The translations under genes and the position numbers were made by a program. From positions 1-64,000 of the forward strand of contig JAEZYD010000056.1 of NCBI GenBank assembly GCA_023419375.1: 64,000 nt of DNA, in the 5' to 3' direction. Position 1 is the first letter of the stretch. Each line of letters starts with the position of its first letter. The DNA comes from Pseudomonadota bacterium. Lineage in GTDB: Bacteria; Desulfobacterota; Desulfovibrionia; Desulfovibrionales; Desulfovibrionaceae. Under the pieces are notes generated by a model. It searched no databases. It was given only the letters and a program-made list of their open reading frames with translations, and was not told the origin of the DNA. Shown piece by piece: positions 8,283 to 17,534 of this stretch.

Positions 8283-10104
8283 GAACACATCATCCTTGCG
8301 GGTGACCTGCGGGCAGGATCAGACTGTTCTGGAAGCCTTGCGCGCGGTGGGCGCAATCATTGAAAGCCCTTGCGGCGGTTTGGGAACCTGCGGCAAGTGC
8401 CGGGTAAAAATCGCAGCTTCCGCCCCCCTGCCCCTACCGGATGACGATGAACGCCAGGCACTTGGCGATGCGCAGTTGCAGGAAGGCTGGCGTCTTGCCT
8501 GCCGCCTGAAAGGTCTTGGCGACATTGCCGTTACGTTGCCCGCAGCAAGCGAAGAGCACAGGATCCTTGCCGATGGCGCTGTGCAGCGCATTGAGTGCTC
8601 GCCCTCCATCAAAAAGATTGTTTGCCAGTTGCCGCCCCGAGGCGCTGCAACCAACACAGCCTGGAACCTCTGGCTGCAAGCCCAGACTACCGAGCCGCTC
8701 TATGGAACAGATAGCCTGAGCGTCTTGCAAGCCCTTGCAGCCGTCAGACCGGACGAACACGCTGCGGTGACTCTGGTTGTGGAAGAAAACACTTTGCTGC
8801 ACGTGGAACCCGGCGACACTTCGGGCCAGATGTACGGCTTTGCAGTGGATATCGGCACAACCACGGTCATTGTATCGCTTGTGGATCTGGCGGACGGGCA
8901 TGTTTTGGGCAATGCCTCGGCCATCAATCCGCAGACGCAGTTCGGCCTTGATGTGCTTTCGCGCATTGCCTATGCAGGAGAACAGGGTGACAGGGGTGTG
9001 CGGCAATTGCAAAAAAAGATTGTGGGCTGCCTGAACAAGCTTGGTCTGGAACTTTGCCGGAACCACGGCATTGATCCCGGCAGGGTCTACACAATCGCGG
9101 TGGCAGCCAACGCCACCATGACGCATCTTTTGCTTGGCATTGCCCCGCACTCCCTTGGCATTGCGCCTTTCGCCCCGGTCTTTACCAGGGCGCTTGAGGT
9201 ACCGGGCAAGGACATTGGCCTGCGGGCCTTTGCAGATGCCCGCCTGCATACCCTCCCCGGCGTTTCCGCCTATATCGGGGCAGATATTGTTGCAGGGGCC
9301 TACGCCTGCGGGCTGGCAACAATGCAGGGGAATGCCCTCTTTATAGATATCGGCACCAATGGCGAGGTGGTACTTGCTGCCGGGGGCAAGCTTGTATCGT
9401 GCTCCTGCGCGGCAGGCCCGGCCCTTGAGGGAATGAACATCCATCACGGTATGCGCGCTGCCTTCGGCGCTGTGGAAGATGTGCTGATTGAAAAAATTGA
9501 GGGCCAGACCGGTCTGAATATCAGCCTTAAAACCATTGGCGAAACGCCGCCGGTGGGCATTTGCGGCAGCGGCGTTCTGGCTGCCATTCGTGATCTGCTG
9601 CGTGCAGGCCTTGTGAGGCCGGATGGACGCATGCTCAAGGCTGCCGATTTTGCCGAGGGCGATCCCCGCCGTGCGCTGTGCGTTGAGCATCAGGGCAAGG
9701 CGGCTATACTGCTTGCAGCCGCGCCGCATCAGGTGCTGATTACGCAAAAGGACGTGCGGCAGGTGCAACTGGCCAAAGGGGCCATACTTTCTGCCTTTAC
9801 TGCCCTGCTGCAACATGCAGAAATATCAATGGAAGATATTGATCATGTGCTGGTGGCTGGGCAATTTGGGGCATATTTGCCAGCGCGCAGCCTCACGGCC
9901 TGCGGCATCATCCCCCAATGTCTTGAAGACCGGGTGCGCTTTCTGGGCAACACTTCGCGCTCAGGCGCCTGCATGGCGCTTGTGTCGCAGCATGCGCGCA
10001 AAGCAATGGAAAGGCTTTCCCAACAGATTGATTATGTTGAATTGAGCACAAGGCCCGGCTACGACAGGCTTTTTGCAGCCAGCATGCGCTTTCCGCTGGT
10101 GTAA
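8275..10104 (+). CDS. Reductive activator of corrinoid protein (RACE/RamA-like, DUF4445)
   Basis: A 609-residue ATP-dependent activase that would restore cobalt(II) corrinoid to the active cobalt(I) state. The N-terminal domain is a plant-type [2Fe-2S] ferredoxin with ligands Cys33, Cys39, Cys42 and Cys76 (CGGLGTCGKC). A linker follows, then an ASKHA-type ATPase core with phosphate motifs DIGTTTV (from Asp192) and DIGTNGE and a late VAGQFGAYL segment, as in RACo and acetogen O-demethylase activating enzymes. A GTG at 8266 is an alternative start. It closes the operon and is the strongest evidence that the cluster performs corrinoid methyl transfer. Its stop abuts the stop of the convergent cyclase gene. 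Confidence 0.92.
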   Translation: MPENTSSLRVTCGQDQTVLEALRAVGAIIESPCGGLGTCGKCRVKIAASAPLPLPDDDERQALGDAQLQEGWRLACRLKGLGDIAVTLPAASEEHRILADGAVQRIECSPSIKKIVCQLPPRGAATNTAWNLWLQAQTTEPLYGTDSLSVLQALAAVRPDEHAAVTLVVEENTLLHVEPGDTSGQMYGFAVDIGTTTVIVSLVDLADGHVLGNASAINPQTQFGLDVLSRIAYAGEQGDRGVRQLQKKIVGCLNKLGLELCRNHGIDPGRVYTIAVAANATMTHLLLGIAPHSLGIAPFAPVFTRALEVPGKDIGLRAFADARLHTLPGVSAYIGADIVAGAYACGLATMQGNALFIDIGTNGEVVLAAGGKLVSCSCAAGPALEGMNIHHGMRAAFGAVEDVLIEKIEGQTGLNISLKTIGETPPVGICGSGVLAAIRDLLRAGLVRPDGRMLKAADFAEGDPRRALCVEHQGKAAILLAAAPHQVLITQKDVRQVQLAKGAILSAFTALLQHAEISMEDIDHVLVAGQFGAYLPARSLTACGIIPQCLEDRVRFLGNTSRSGACMALVSQHARKAMERLSQQIDYVELSTRPGYDRLFAASMRFPLV

Positions 10105-11730
10105 CTACGCAGCAACCACCACGGCATCACGCCCCGCTTCCTTGGCGGCATACAGGGCTTTATCTGCCCGGATCAGCATGACGGCCAGCGATGCCTCGGC
10201 GGATTTGGGCGATTCCACCATGCCCGCCATATCTGCGCATAGCGCCACGCCTATGCTTATGGTTACCAAAAGTTCGTTGCCATCGTGGCGAAAGGGGGCC
10301 GCTGCCACCGCATGGCGTATGCGGTGGGCAAGTTCTTCGCCTCGTCGGGCATCCGTACAGGCAACAAGAACAACAAATTCTTCACCACCATAGCGCACAA
10401 GGAGGTCCGCACTGCGCACACTTGCATTGAGTATCCGCGCAGTGTGTTGCAACACCATGTCTCCGATATTGTGTCCAAAGGTGTCGTTGATGCTTTTAAA
10501 GTGGTCGATATCAAGCATCAGGCACGCGCACTGCTGGCCTGCTGAGTGCGTTTTTTTAAGAAATTCCGTGCCCATTTCCTGCAAAAAACGGCGGTTGTGC
10601 AGGCCTGTGAGTGCATCTTTCAGGCTCACGGCCTCGGCCTTTTTAATCTGCCTGGCGACCCTGAAACTCATTACAGTAAATGCGTCAAAAAGAATTCTGA
10701 GTTCGCTGGGCATGTTTTTCTGATCACACAATTGCCCTGTTGCCTCGTAATTGTTTTTACGCAGCTCAAGCGCATAAGCCGTTAGCTCCTCAAGCGGAGC
10801 TTCAATGCTGCGGCTAAAACGCAGCATCAGTGGCATCATGAACAATATAGCGCAGAGCGACCCCAGACCGACAAAAATAGTAAGCCAACGGTATCCTGCC
10901 AAAATTTCGTCTACTGACCGAAAATACACCAACCGCCAACCACCACTTCCAACAGCAACGGAAGCGCCGAGCATGCGCACGCCCTGATCGTTCACGAATA
11001 TCTGACCAGATGCATCAAGTTGCATAAGCTGCAACGGCACCTGTTTTGCTGCATCGGCTGCATCGCTAGCAACCACCCTGTAAGGTGCGAGTATGTTTCC
11101 CTGCGCATCGCACAGTATCAACCCCCGCTTGTCCGGCACAAAAGATCCGTGCAACCATGCGTCCAGCTCGCCCACGAGAATGGACAAAAATACGACACCG
11201 TCAAACTCCCCGGCTTCGTTAGTCACAGGCATTGAAAACATGCACACGGGTTTGCCGGAAACGCGCCCTTTGATTCCTGTAGTGATTGCACTACGCCCCA
11301 TCAGTGCTTGTTTAAAATAATATCTGTCCCCGCCGTACAAACCGGGTTTGCCCATGGAGTCAATTTCTGCAATCCCCTGTGCATTGACAAATACCGCTGC
11401 AAAAATGCCCATATGGCTTTCATCGTAATCGCTAAATTCTTTTGCAGCGCGCCCCATATCTGATCTGTGTGCTTTAACAATTTTTGTTAAAAACGAAACA
11501 TCCTGAAAGCACACTTCCACATAGGCTTCAATTGTATTTTTATTCTGGTCCAGAGTTTCAGCAAGTTGCGCTTTTTCATGCTCGATAAGGCGTTCTTGCT
11601 GAAAGAAAATGAAAAAAAGCGCAGCAATGGTAATTGGAATACAGACAATGGCAATCGTGTAGGCGCGAATACGCCCCCTGATCGTATCTAATCGAAAAAT
11701 ACTCATTAGCTTATGTCTGTTCATGCCCAT
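10105..11730 (-). CDS. Membrane diguanylate cyclase with Cache sensor
   Basis: A 541-residue inner-membrane protein. TM1 is about residues 22-43, a periplasmic dCache-like sensor (with YYFKQALMGRSAITTGI) spans roughly 45-275, TM2 about 283-305, then a HAMP-like linker and a C-terminal GGDEF domain. The active-site loop is GGEEF (448-452), an active form, and the inhibitory site RSAD lies five residues before it, so product feedback is likely. It should make cyclic di-GMP in response to a periplasmic ligand, which I cannot name. Two Met codons close together at the N-terminus leave the start uncertain by two residues. It converges on the corrinoid operon with no space between the stop codons. 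Confidence 0.9.
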   Translation of the reverse strand: MGMNRHKLMSIFRLDTIRGRIRAYTIAIVCIPITIAALFFIFFQQERLIEHEKAQLAETLDQNKNTIEAYVEVCFQDVSFLTKIVKAHRSDMGRAAKEFSDYDESHMGIFAAVFVNAQGIAEIDSMGKPGLYGGDRYYFKQALMGRSAITTGIKGRVSGKPVCMFSMPVTNEAGEFDGVVFLSILVGELDAWLHGSFVPDKRGLILCDAQGNILAPYRVVASDAADAAKQVPLQLMQLDASGQIFVNDQGVRMLGASVAVGSGGWRLVYFRSVDEILAGYRWLTIFVGLGSLCAILFMMPLMLRFSRSIEAPLEELTAYALELRKNNYEATGQLCDQKNMPSELRILFDAFTVMSFRVARQIKKAEAVSLKDALTGLHNRRFLQEMGTEFLKKTHSAGQQCACLMLDIDHFKSINDTFGHNIGDMVLQHTARILNASVRSADLLVRYGGEEFVVLVACTDARRGEELAHRIRHAVAAAPFRHDGNELLVTISIGVALCADMAGMVESPKSAEASLAVMLIRADKALYAAKEAGRDAVVVAA

Positions 11731-12430
11731 CTCACTGACTGCCAGATTTTACGTTTTTTGCCTGCGTGGAAACATTAGCAATATCCGTTCCAGCGTGCTT
11801 CAATTTATGCTGATATAATCGCAGCGACATGGATCAAACTATAAAAAATGTCATGAAATGGAGTGTTCTTCCATTAGATGAGCTATCTTCACTTGTGTTT
11901 ACTAATCATCTTATTTTTATTCATGTTTATGCCTAGCAGTATATTCTACAAAAAAAGTTCAAAAAAAACTATCCTGCATTTTTCTATCAAAACAATATAA
12001 AAAATAATGAATCACTATTTTGTGAACACTAATCAGAACAGAATTCTCAATGGATACTCCCATGACAGCAACAATCAATTCATAAAATAGATATCTCAAT
12101 TTTAAAAAAAGCGCATTATACTTTCAGAACAGCAGTATAATCATTACTACAGATAATTTCAGATTGTTTTTGAAGCAAATAGTATCGAATAGTATATTTT
12201 TTGATATTTCTTTTTCATATGAGCGTGAGTATGTGAAAAAAATATTTATATTTATGAAACGTAAACATTATACCATAAATTCCGAAAATAAAAAACGCAG
12301 CATCACTACTATTGATACCAAGACATGACACGGCTTGATAAACAGCAAACAGTTTCTGCCGTTGCGACTTGTTAGCAATATTGCGCTGCAAATCGCCCCA
12401 GCTATTACTTTTGCCTACGGAGGACCTGTT
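11731..12430 (+). other. AT-rich intergenic region
   Basis: About 700 bases between divergent genes (cyclase on minus, chemoreceptor on plus). It is much richer in A and T than its surroundings and has no convincing ORF. It must contain both promoters, but I cannot single out a clear -35/-10 pair. No strong inverted repeats were seen. Confidence 0.5.
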
Positions 12431-14191
12431 TTGATCAGCCAGATACTGCATACGCTACGCGGAAAATTTATCCTTACTATTTCTGTTGGGGCCATTGCCA
12501 TGGCCGGTCTATTTTGCTTTTCGTTACAGGCAATTAACAATATTGAGATCAAATACGCCCACACCCGCGATACCGCCATCGCGGGCAGAATCATTGCACT
12601 GGAAGTAACAAAAAATATAAATTATTTTAGTAGATTAACCAGAAACATAATGCTCGGCAGCAATATTGAAAAAGACCTCAAGCAAATAAACACAGCCATT
12701 GCCGCCGTTGAAAAACACTTTGCAACGCTCTCCTCCCTCAAGCTGCCAGCAGACTCCAGAATCCTGACTGACAAAGCTCGGCAGGCGGCAATTGCATTTA
12801 TGACCAACGGACAGGGCCTTGTTGCTCCCTTAAAGGACATCCCCGCAGACCAGCGCTACCTCACCTACAAGACCTATGAAAAGGAAGCCACGCCCTATGC
12901 CGTGGCATTTCGCGAGCATTTTGAAAAATTTGACGCAAATATTACCGCCCTTGCTGAAACAGCCATGGCCGAAATGAATGATGACATCGCATCGCGGCGC
13001 GCCCTGATGTGGATTGAGTTTATTTTTGCCATATGCCTGGTGTATTGCGCAGGGTATTTCCTGACCAACAGGGATCTGCGCGCCATGCGCCAGTGTGTGT
13101 CTTTTGCCTCCACCCTTGGCGCCCAGCAGTCCGATGAACGTCTCGCTGGAAGCTTTGCCAGCCTGAGCACTCTGGCCCTTGCGCTGAACAGCACGGCAGA
13201 CAATCTGGCAAAGTACCGCAAGGCTTCTTCCATCGCTCAAGCCGAAGCGGAGCATGACCGCGAAGAAGCCAGAAAAGCCCTTGTGGAAGCCCAAAAGGCG
13301 CAAGCTCTTGCAGAGAGCGCCAAAAGTGAAGGGATGCTCCACGCAGCCAGCCAGCTGGAACATGTGGTTGAAATTGTTTCCAGCGCTTCGCAGGATCTCG
13401 CGGTCAAGATCGACCAGTCTCGCAGCGGGGCTGACGATCAGTCTGGCCGTGTGCGCGAAACTGCCACGGCAATGGAGCAAATGAATGCCACTGTGCGCGA
13501 AGTTGCCCAAAACGCGCAGCAGGCCGCCGGCATTGCCGACCAGACCCGGCAACAGGCGCTGGAAGGTGCGCAGATTGTTAACGATGCGGTCAAGGGCATC
13601 GAGTCGGTGCACACGCAATCCCTTGCCATTCGCCAGGATATGGACGTGCTTGGCAAACAGGCCGAGAGCATCGGGCAGGTTATGAGCGTTATTGCCGACA
13701 TTGCCGACCAGACCAACCTGCTTGCGCTCAATGCCGCCATAGAAGCCGCCCGGGCGGGCGATGCCGGACGCGGCTTTGCCGTTGTTGCTGATGAAGTGCG
13801 CAAACTGGCGGAAAAAACCATGTCTGCCACGCAGGAAGTTGGCCGGGCCATTGGCGATATTCAGGCCGGAACGCGGAAAAATATTGTGAATGTGGAACAG
13901 AGCGCCAGCGCCATTGAAGCAGCGACCAAACTTTCCATCCGCTCCGGTGATTCGCTCAAGCAGATCCTTGAGTTTGTTCACCTGGTTAATGATCAGGTTC
14001 AGGCCATTGCCGCTGCAAGCGAGCAGCAGTCTGCCGCCAGCGAGGAGATCAACAAATCGGTTGAGCAGGTTGCAACCATTTCTGCCGAAACGGCTCAGAC
14101 AATGGAAAATGCCGCGCATGCCGTTGATGGTCTTGCGCAACAGGCGCTGGTATTGCAAGGGCTTATCCGCGACATGAAAAATCAGGGCTGA
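12431..14191 (+). CDS. Methyl-accepting chemotaxis protein
   Basis: A 586-residue chemoreceptor. TM1 is near residues 11-33, the periplasmic ligand domain runs to about 190 and looks helical (4HB-like), and TM2 is MWIEFIFAICLVYCAGYFLT. The linker that follows is only weakly HAMP-like. The hairpin tip of the signalling domain is the standard DQTNLLALNAAIEAARAG, and long helices with Gln/Glu pairs lie on both sides for methylation. I place the start at TTG 12431 because GGAGG lies seven bases before it; an upstream ATG at 12335 would add 32 residues without a ribosome site. The signalling half is strikingly similar to the next gene, so the two are probably a duplicated pair. Confidence 0.9.
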   Translation: MISQILHTLRGKFILTISVGAIAMAGLFCFSLQAINNIEIKYAHTRDTAIAGRIIALEVTKNINYFSRLTRNIMLGSNIEKDLKQINTAIAAVEKHFATLSSLKLPADSRILTDKARQAAIAFMTNGQGLVAPLKDIPADQRYLTYKTYEKEATPYAVAFREHFEKFDANITALAETAMAEMNDDIASRRALMWIEFIFAICLVYCAGYFLTNRDLRAMRQCVSFASTLGAQQSDERLAGSFASLSTLALALNSTADNLAKYRKASSIAQAEAEHDREEARKALVEAQKAQALAESAKSEGMLHAASQLEHVVEIVSSASQDLAVKIDQSRSGADDQSGRVRETATAMEQMNATVREVAQNAQQAAGIADQTRQQALEGAQIVNDAVKGIESVHTQSLAIRQDMDVLGKQAESIGQVMSVIADIADQTNLLALNAAIEAARAGDAGRGFAVVADEVRKLAEKTMSATQEVGRAIGDIQAGTRKNIVNVEQSASAIEAATKLSIRSGDSLKQILEFVHLVNDQVQAIAAASEQQSAASEEINKSVEQVATISAETAQTMENAAHAVDGLAQQALVLQGLIRDMKNQG

Positions 14192-14217
14192 AGTTCCTGA
14201 GCACAATCGCTCTTTGC

Positions 14218-14247
14218 AAAAGGCCGTCCATCACCGGGCGGCCTTTT
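14218..14247 (+). terminator. Terminator after chemoreceptor gene
   Basis: AAAAGGCCG (14218-14226) pairs with CGGCCTTTT (14239-14247) around a 12-base loop, ending in a T run. It lies 27 bases after the stop. The remaining 300 bases before the next start hold no recognisable gene. Confidence 0.75.
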
Positions 14248-14553
14248 GGCGTAAATGCGGCGTTCTGCACGCTGGCGCAAACCTGTTCTGCAAATCGAAT
14301 AAGTAATATCTTACGCCGCAGTGTATGGACACAGCCCGCAAGGCGCATTAGGGTAATTAAGACCAAAACACTCAGAAGTCCTGTCCATGCGTTTCGAGCA
14401 AGCTTGCAGGAGGCTCACAACACTGAGGTTAACGGCTGGCGCTGGAACCGCCATTATGCGCAACCAGATAAGTCCATCTATTTGATTGAGAGAGACGCTC
14501 TTTGTCCGCACTTGCTGCGACCATTTAACTTCATGTTTTTGGGGAGGCGTATC

Positions 14554-16311
14554 ATGCAGTTGAAAGTAGCGACCCGGCTTTGGCTGGGCTTTGGTTCCAT
14601 TTTTTTCTTGATGCTGCTCAGCGCCTTGATCATGCGACACAACCTGAGCCAGGCCGACCGACTTGCCGACACAACGGCCGATGAAAGCATGCCTCTGGCC
14701 TTGCTTGCTGCGGATATGAAGCTGCAGGCTGTGCAGGTGCAGCAATACCTGTCTGACGTCTCCGCAACGCACAACCCCGATGGCTACAAAGATGCGCAGG
14801 AAGCCGCAGATACATTTCACGGGCATGCGGAAAAATTCAAAAATAAATTTGTTCAAGAGAACAACAAAAAGTCGCAAGAGAGCATTTCCGCGCTGGTCAA
14901 GTCGTTTGACGACATGTATGCGATGGGTCGCAAGATGGCAGATACCTACATCAATCAGGGCATTGAAGCTGGTAACGAGCTTATGGAAGGTTTTGACAGC
15001 GCCACAGAAGCCCTCACAACAGCTCTGGAACCATTTATTGAAGAGCAGACCGGCGCAGCAAGTCACAACTTGAACACGTTAAAGGACGAGCTCGCCGCAA
15101 GCCTGATCCTGCAATGGATTCTTACCGGGATTTCAATCATTACTGGCTCTCTCGGGGCATTTTTTACAATCCGGTCTTTCATGGCGCAGCTTGGCGCGGA
15201 ACCCGCCGATGTGGCAGAAGTTGCCCGCAAAATCGCCCACGGCGATCTTGACGTGGATATGAGCCTGCACGGCAGCCGTAAAAACTGCGGTCTGTTTGCC
15301 GCCATGCGCGAAATGCGCGACAAACTCAGCGACAGCTTCACACAAGCCTCCACGCGACAGGAAGAGGCAGAACTGCAAGCCGAAGCCGCCCGCAAGGCCA
15401 CTGCCGAAGCCCAGCAATCAAAGCTGATGGCTGAACGGGCCAAGGCGGAGGGCATGTTGCAGGCGGCACAGCAACTTGAAGAAGTGGTTGAAGTAATCTC
15501 TGGCGCTGCGGAGCAGCTTTCTACGCAGATAACCCAATCCAGCCGTGGAGCGGACGAACAGTCAAACCGCGTACACGAAACTGCCACAGCCATGGAAGAA
15601 ATGAATGCGACCGTGCTTGAGGTCGCAAAAAATGCCCAACTCGCAGCAGGTGTTTCTGGCAACGCTCAAAAACAGACCATTGAAGGCGTACAGATTGTTA
15701 CCACCGCGGTTGAGAACATTAAGTCCATTCATGCAAAGTCATTGGCAATCAAGCAGGATATGGGAGAATTGGGCAATCAGGCCGAAGCCATTGGTCAGAT
15801 CATGAACGTTATTGCCGATATTGCCGACCAGACAAACCTTCTTGCGCTCAACGCCGCCATTGAGGCTGCCCGGGCTGGCGATGCGGGCCGGGGCTTTGCC
15901 GTGGTGGCAGATGAAGTGCGCAAACTTGCAGAGAAAACCATGACAGCCACCCGTGAAGTTGGGGACGCCATCACCGGTATTCAGCAAGGCACGAGAAAAA
16001 ATATTGATAATGTGGAAGACGTGGGCGCAGCTATTGAAGAAGCAACCACGCTCTCTGCCCGATCTGGCGATGCGTTACGGCAAATTCTTGAGTATGTAGA
16101 GCATGTTAACGATCAAATCCAGGCAATTGCCGCTGCAAGTGAGCAGCAGTCGGCAACCAGCGAAGAAATCAACAGATCCGTCGAGCAAGTCGCAACCATT
16201 TCTGCCGAAACTGCGCAGGCTATGGATCACGCAAGCAAGGCGGTGGATGCCCTCTCCCAGCAGACGGCTGCACTGCAAGGACTAATACGCGAGATGAAAA
16301 CCCACGGCTGA
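14554..16311 (+). CDS. Methyl-accepting chemotaxis protein
   Basis: A 585-residue chemoreceptor. TM1 is about residues 9-30, the periplasmic helical domain is about 31-190, TM2 is near ILQWILTGISIITGSLGAFF, and a HAMP-like segment (VARKIAHGDLDVDM) follows. The signalling domain has the conserved tip DQTNLLALNAAIEAARAG and a C-terminus (LQGLIREMKTHG) nearly matching that of the previous gene. The start is the ATG at 14554, six bases after GGGGAGG; the open frame extends upstream without another good site. It carries its own terminator, so it is probably transcribed separately. The ligand is not evident. Confidence 0.92.
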   Translation: MQLKVATRLWLGFGSIFFLMLLSALIMRHNLSQADRLADTTADESMPLALLAADMKLQAVQVQQYLSDVSATHNPDGYKDAQEAADTFHGHAEKFKNKFVQENNKKSQESISALVKSFDDMYAMGRKMADTYINQGIEAGNELMEGFDSATEALTTALEPFIEEQTGAASHNLNTLKDELAASLILQWILTGISIITGSLGAFFTIRSFMAQLGAEPADVAEVARKIAHGDLDVDMSLHGSRKNCGLFAAMREMRDKLSDSFTQASTRQEEAELQAEAARKATAEAQQSKLMAERAKAEGMLQAAQQLEEVVEVISGAAEQLSTQITQSSRGADEQSNRVHETATAMEEMNATVLEVAKNAQLAAGVSGNAQKQTIEGVQIVTTAVENIKSIHAKSLAIKQDMGELGNQAEAIGQIMNVIADIADQTNLLALNAAIEAARAGDAGRGFAVVADEVRKLAEKTMTATREVGDAITGIQQGTRKNIDNVEDVGAAIEEATTLSARSGDALRQILEYVEHVNDQIQAIAAASEQQSATSEEINRSVEQVATISAETAQAMDHASKAVDALSQQTAALQGLIREMKTHG

Positions 16312-16335
16312 TGCCCCTTTGTTCCTGCTGCACAT

Positions 16336-16358
16336 GGCCGTCTTCGGGCGGCCTTTTT
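16336..16358 (+). terminator. Terminator after second chemoreceptor gene
   Basis: GGCCGTC (16336-16342) pairs with GGCGGCC (16347-16353) across a stable TTCG tetraloop and is followed by TTTTT. Confidence 0.85.
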
Positions 16359-16714
16359 ACTTTTCGGACATATTTATGATATGGCAATCTGAATGAACTT
16401 ATATTTCGGCAATGATAATACTTACTATTTGTAACAATTGCAATGTGCTTGCAATCTTTTTCCCATCCCATTATATATCAAATATAGGATTAGTATTCCT
16501 TACAACCATATAACAAATTGTGATGCTCCGGCTCAATCTGCATCAGACACGCACGTTTTGTAAAACGAACTCAAATATCAAAGAGCCTTCGGCATCCAAG
16601 CAGAAAGGAAAATTGCGCCAAGCAGTCCCCCATTTTTACCAGCAAGCTATTGGAACAGGAGATGGCAAGTCGAAAGACTCGCAACCATATCAACAAATTG
16701 TGAAGGATATGCCC
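16359..16714 (+). other. Upstream region of glpF
   Basis: About 350 bases without a supported gene. An open frame runs into glpF from 16520 but has no ribosome site or aquaporin-like sequence before 16715. The repeated word TTGCAAT occurs twice near 16437-16456. The promoter must lie here; none is clear enough to call. Confidence 0.4.
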
Positions 16715-17440
16715 ATGACCAACCTTCTTGGTGAATTTTTTGGAACGATGATTCTGATTACCTTTGGTGCTGGCGTTGTTGCCTGCGTTTTGCTTAAAGA
16801 CTCCAAGGGCAACGGCGGCGGATGGATTGTTATCACGGCGGGCTGGGCTTTTGGCGTCATGCTCGGCGTATTTACCTCGGTAGCGCTTGGCGCGCCCCAG
16901 GCTGACCTTAACCCGGCCGTGACCCTGGCTAAAACCATGCTCGGCGTCTACGGCGCTGGCCAGGCGTTCGCAACCATGCTGGCGCAGATTGCCGGCGGTT
17001 TCACCGGCGCTGCCATTGTCTGGCTTGCCTACCTGCCCCACTGGGCCCCCACTGAAGATCCCGGCCTCAAGCTGGCAGTCTTCAGCACCGCGCCTGCCAT
17101 CCGCAGCTACGGCCAGAACTTCCTGTGCGAAGTTATCGGCACCTTCATGCTGCTTTTTGGCATCTTCGCCATTTTCCACACCAACAACGGCACCCTGCCT
17201 TCCGGTTACGGCCCCTATATGGTCGGCATCCTTGTGTGGGCTCTGGGCCTCAGCCTTGGCGGCCCCACCGGTTACGCCATCAACCCCGCCCGTGACCTTG
17301 GCCCCCGCATTGCGCATGCGGTGCTGCCCATTGCCGGCAAGGGTTCCTCTGACTGGGCCTATGCCTGGATTCCGGTGTGCGCTCCCATGGTCGGCGCTGT
17401 GCTTGCCTACGTTGTGGGCAAGGCCGTAGGCCTGCTCTAG
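16715..17440 (+). CDS. glpF: Glycerol uptake facilitator (aquaglyceroporin)
   Basis: A 241-residue inner-membrane channel of the MIP family. Both pore motifs are present: NPAVT in the first half and NPARD in the second. The Asp after the second NPA (NPARDLGPR) is the mark of glycerol-conducting members. Six membrane segments are visible, beginning at TNLLGEFFGTMILITFGAG. The ATG at 16715 has AAGGA seven bases before it. glpK follows after 94 bases in the same direction, so the pair provides glycerol entry and trapping by phosphorylation. Confidence 0.95.
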   Translation: MTNLLGEFFGTMILITFGAGVVACVLLKDSKGNGGGWIVITAGWAFGVMLGVFTSVALGAPQADLNPAVTLAKTMLGVYGAGQAFATMLAQIAGGFTGAAIVWLAYLPHWAPTEDPGLKLAVFSTAPAIRSYGQNFLCEVIGTFMLLFGIFAIFHTNNGTLPSGYGPYMVGILVWALGLSLGGPTGYAINPARDLGPRIAHAVLPIAGKGSSDWAYAWIPVCAPMVGAVLAYVVGKAVGLL

Positions 17441-17534
17441 ACCGTTTTGAGCAACTCCGTGCTGCCCGGCGTGCAGGTTTACAGACTTCTGCGCGTTGCG
17501 GCAACAAACACCAATCATGCTTTCGGAGGATCAT

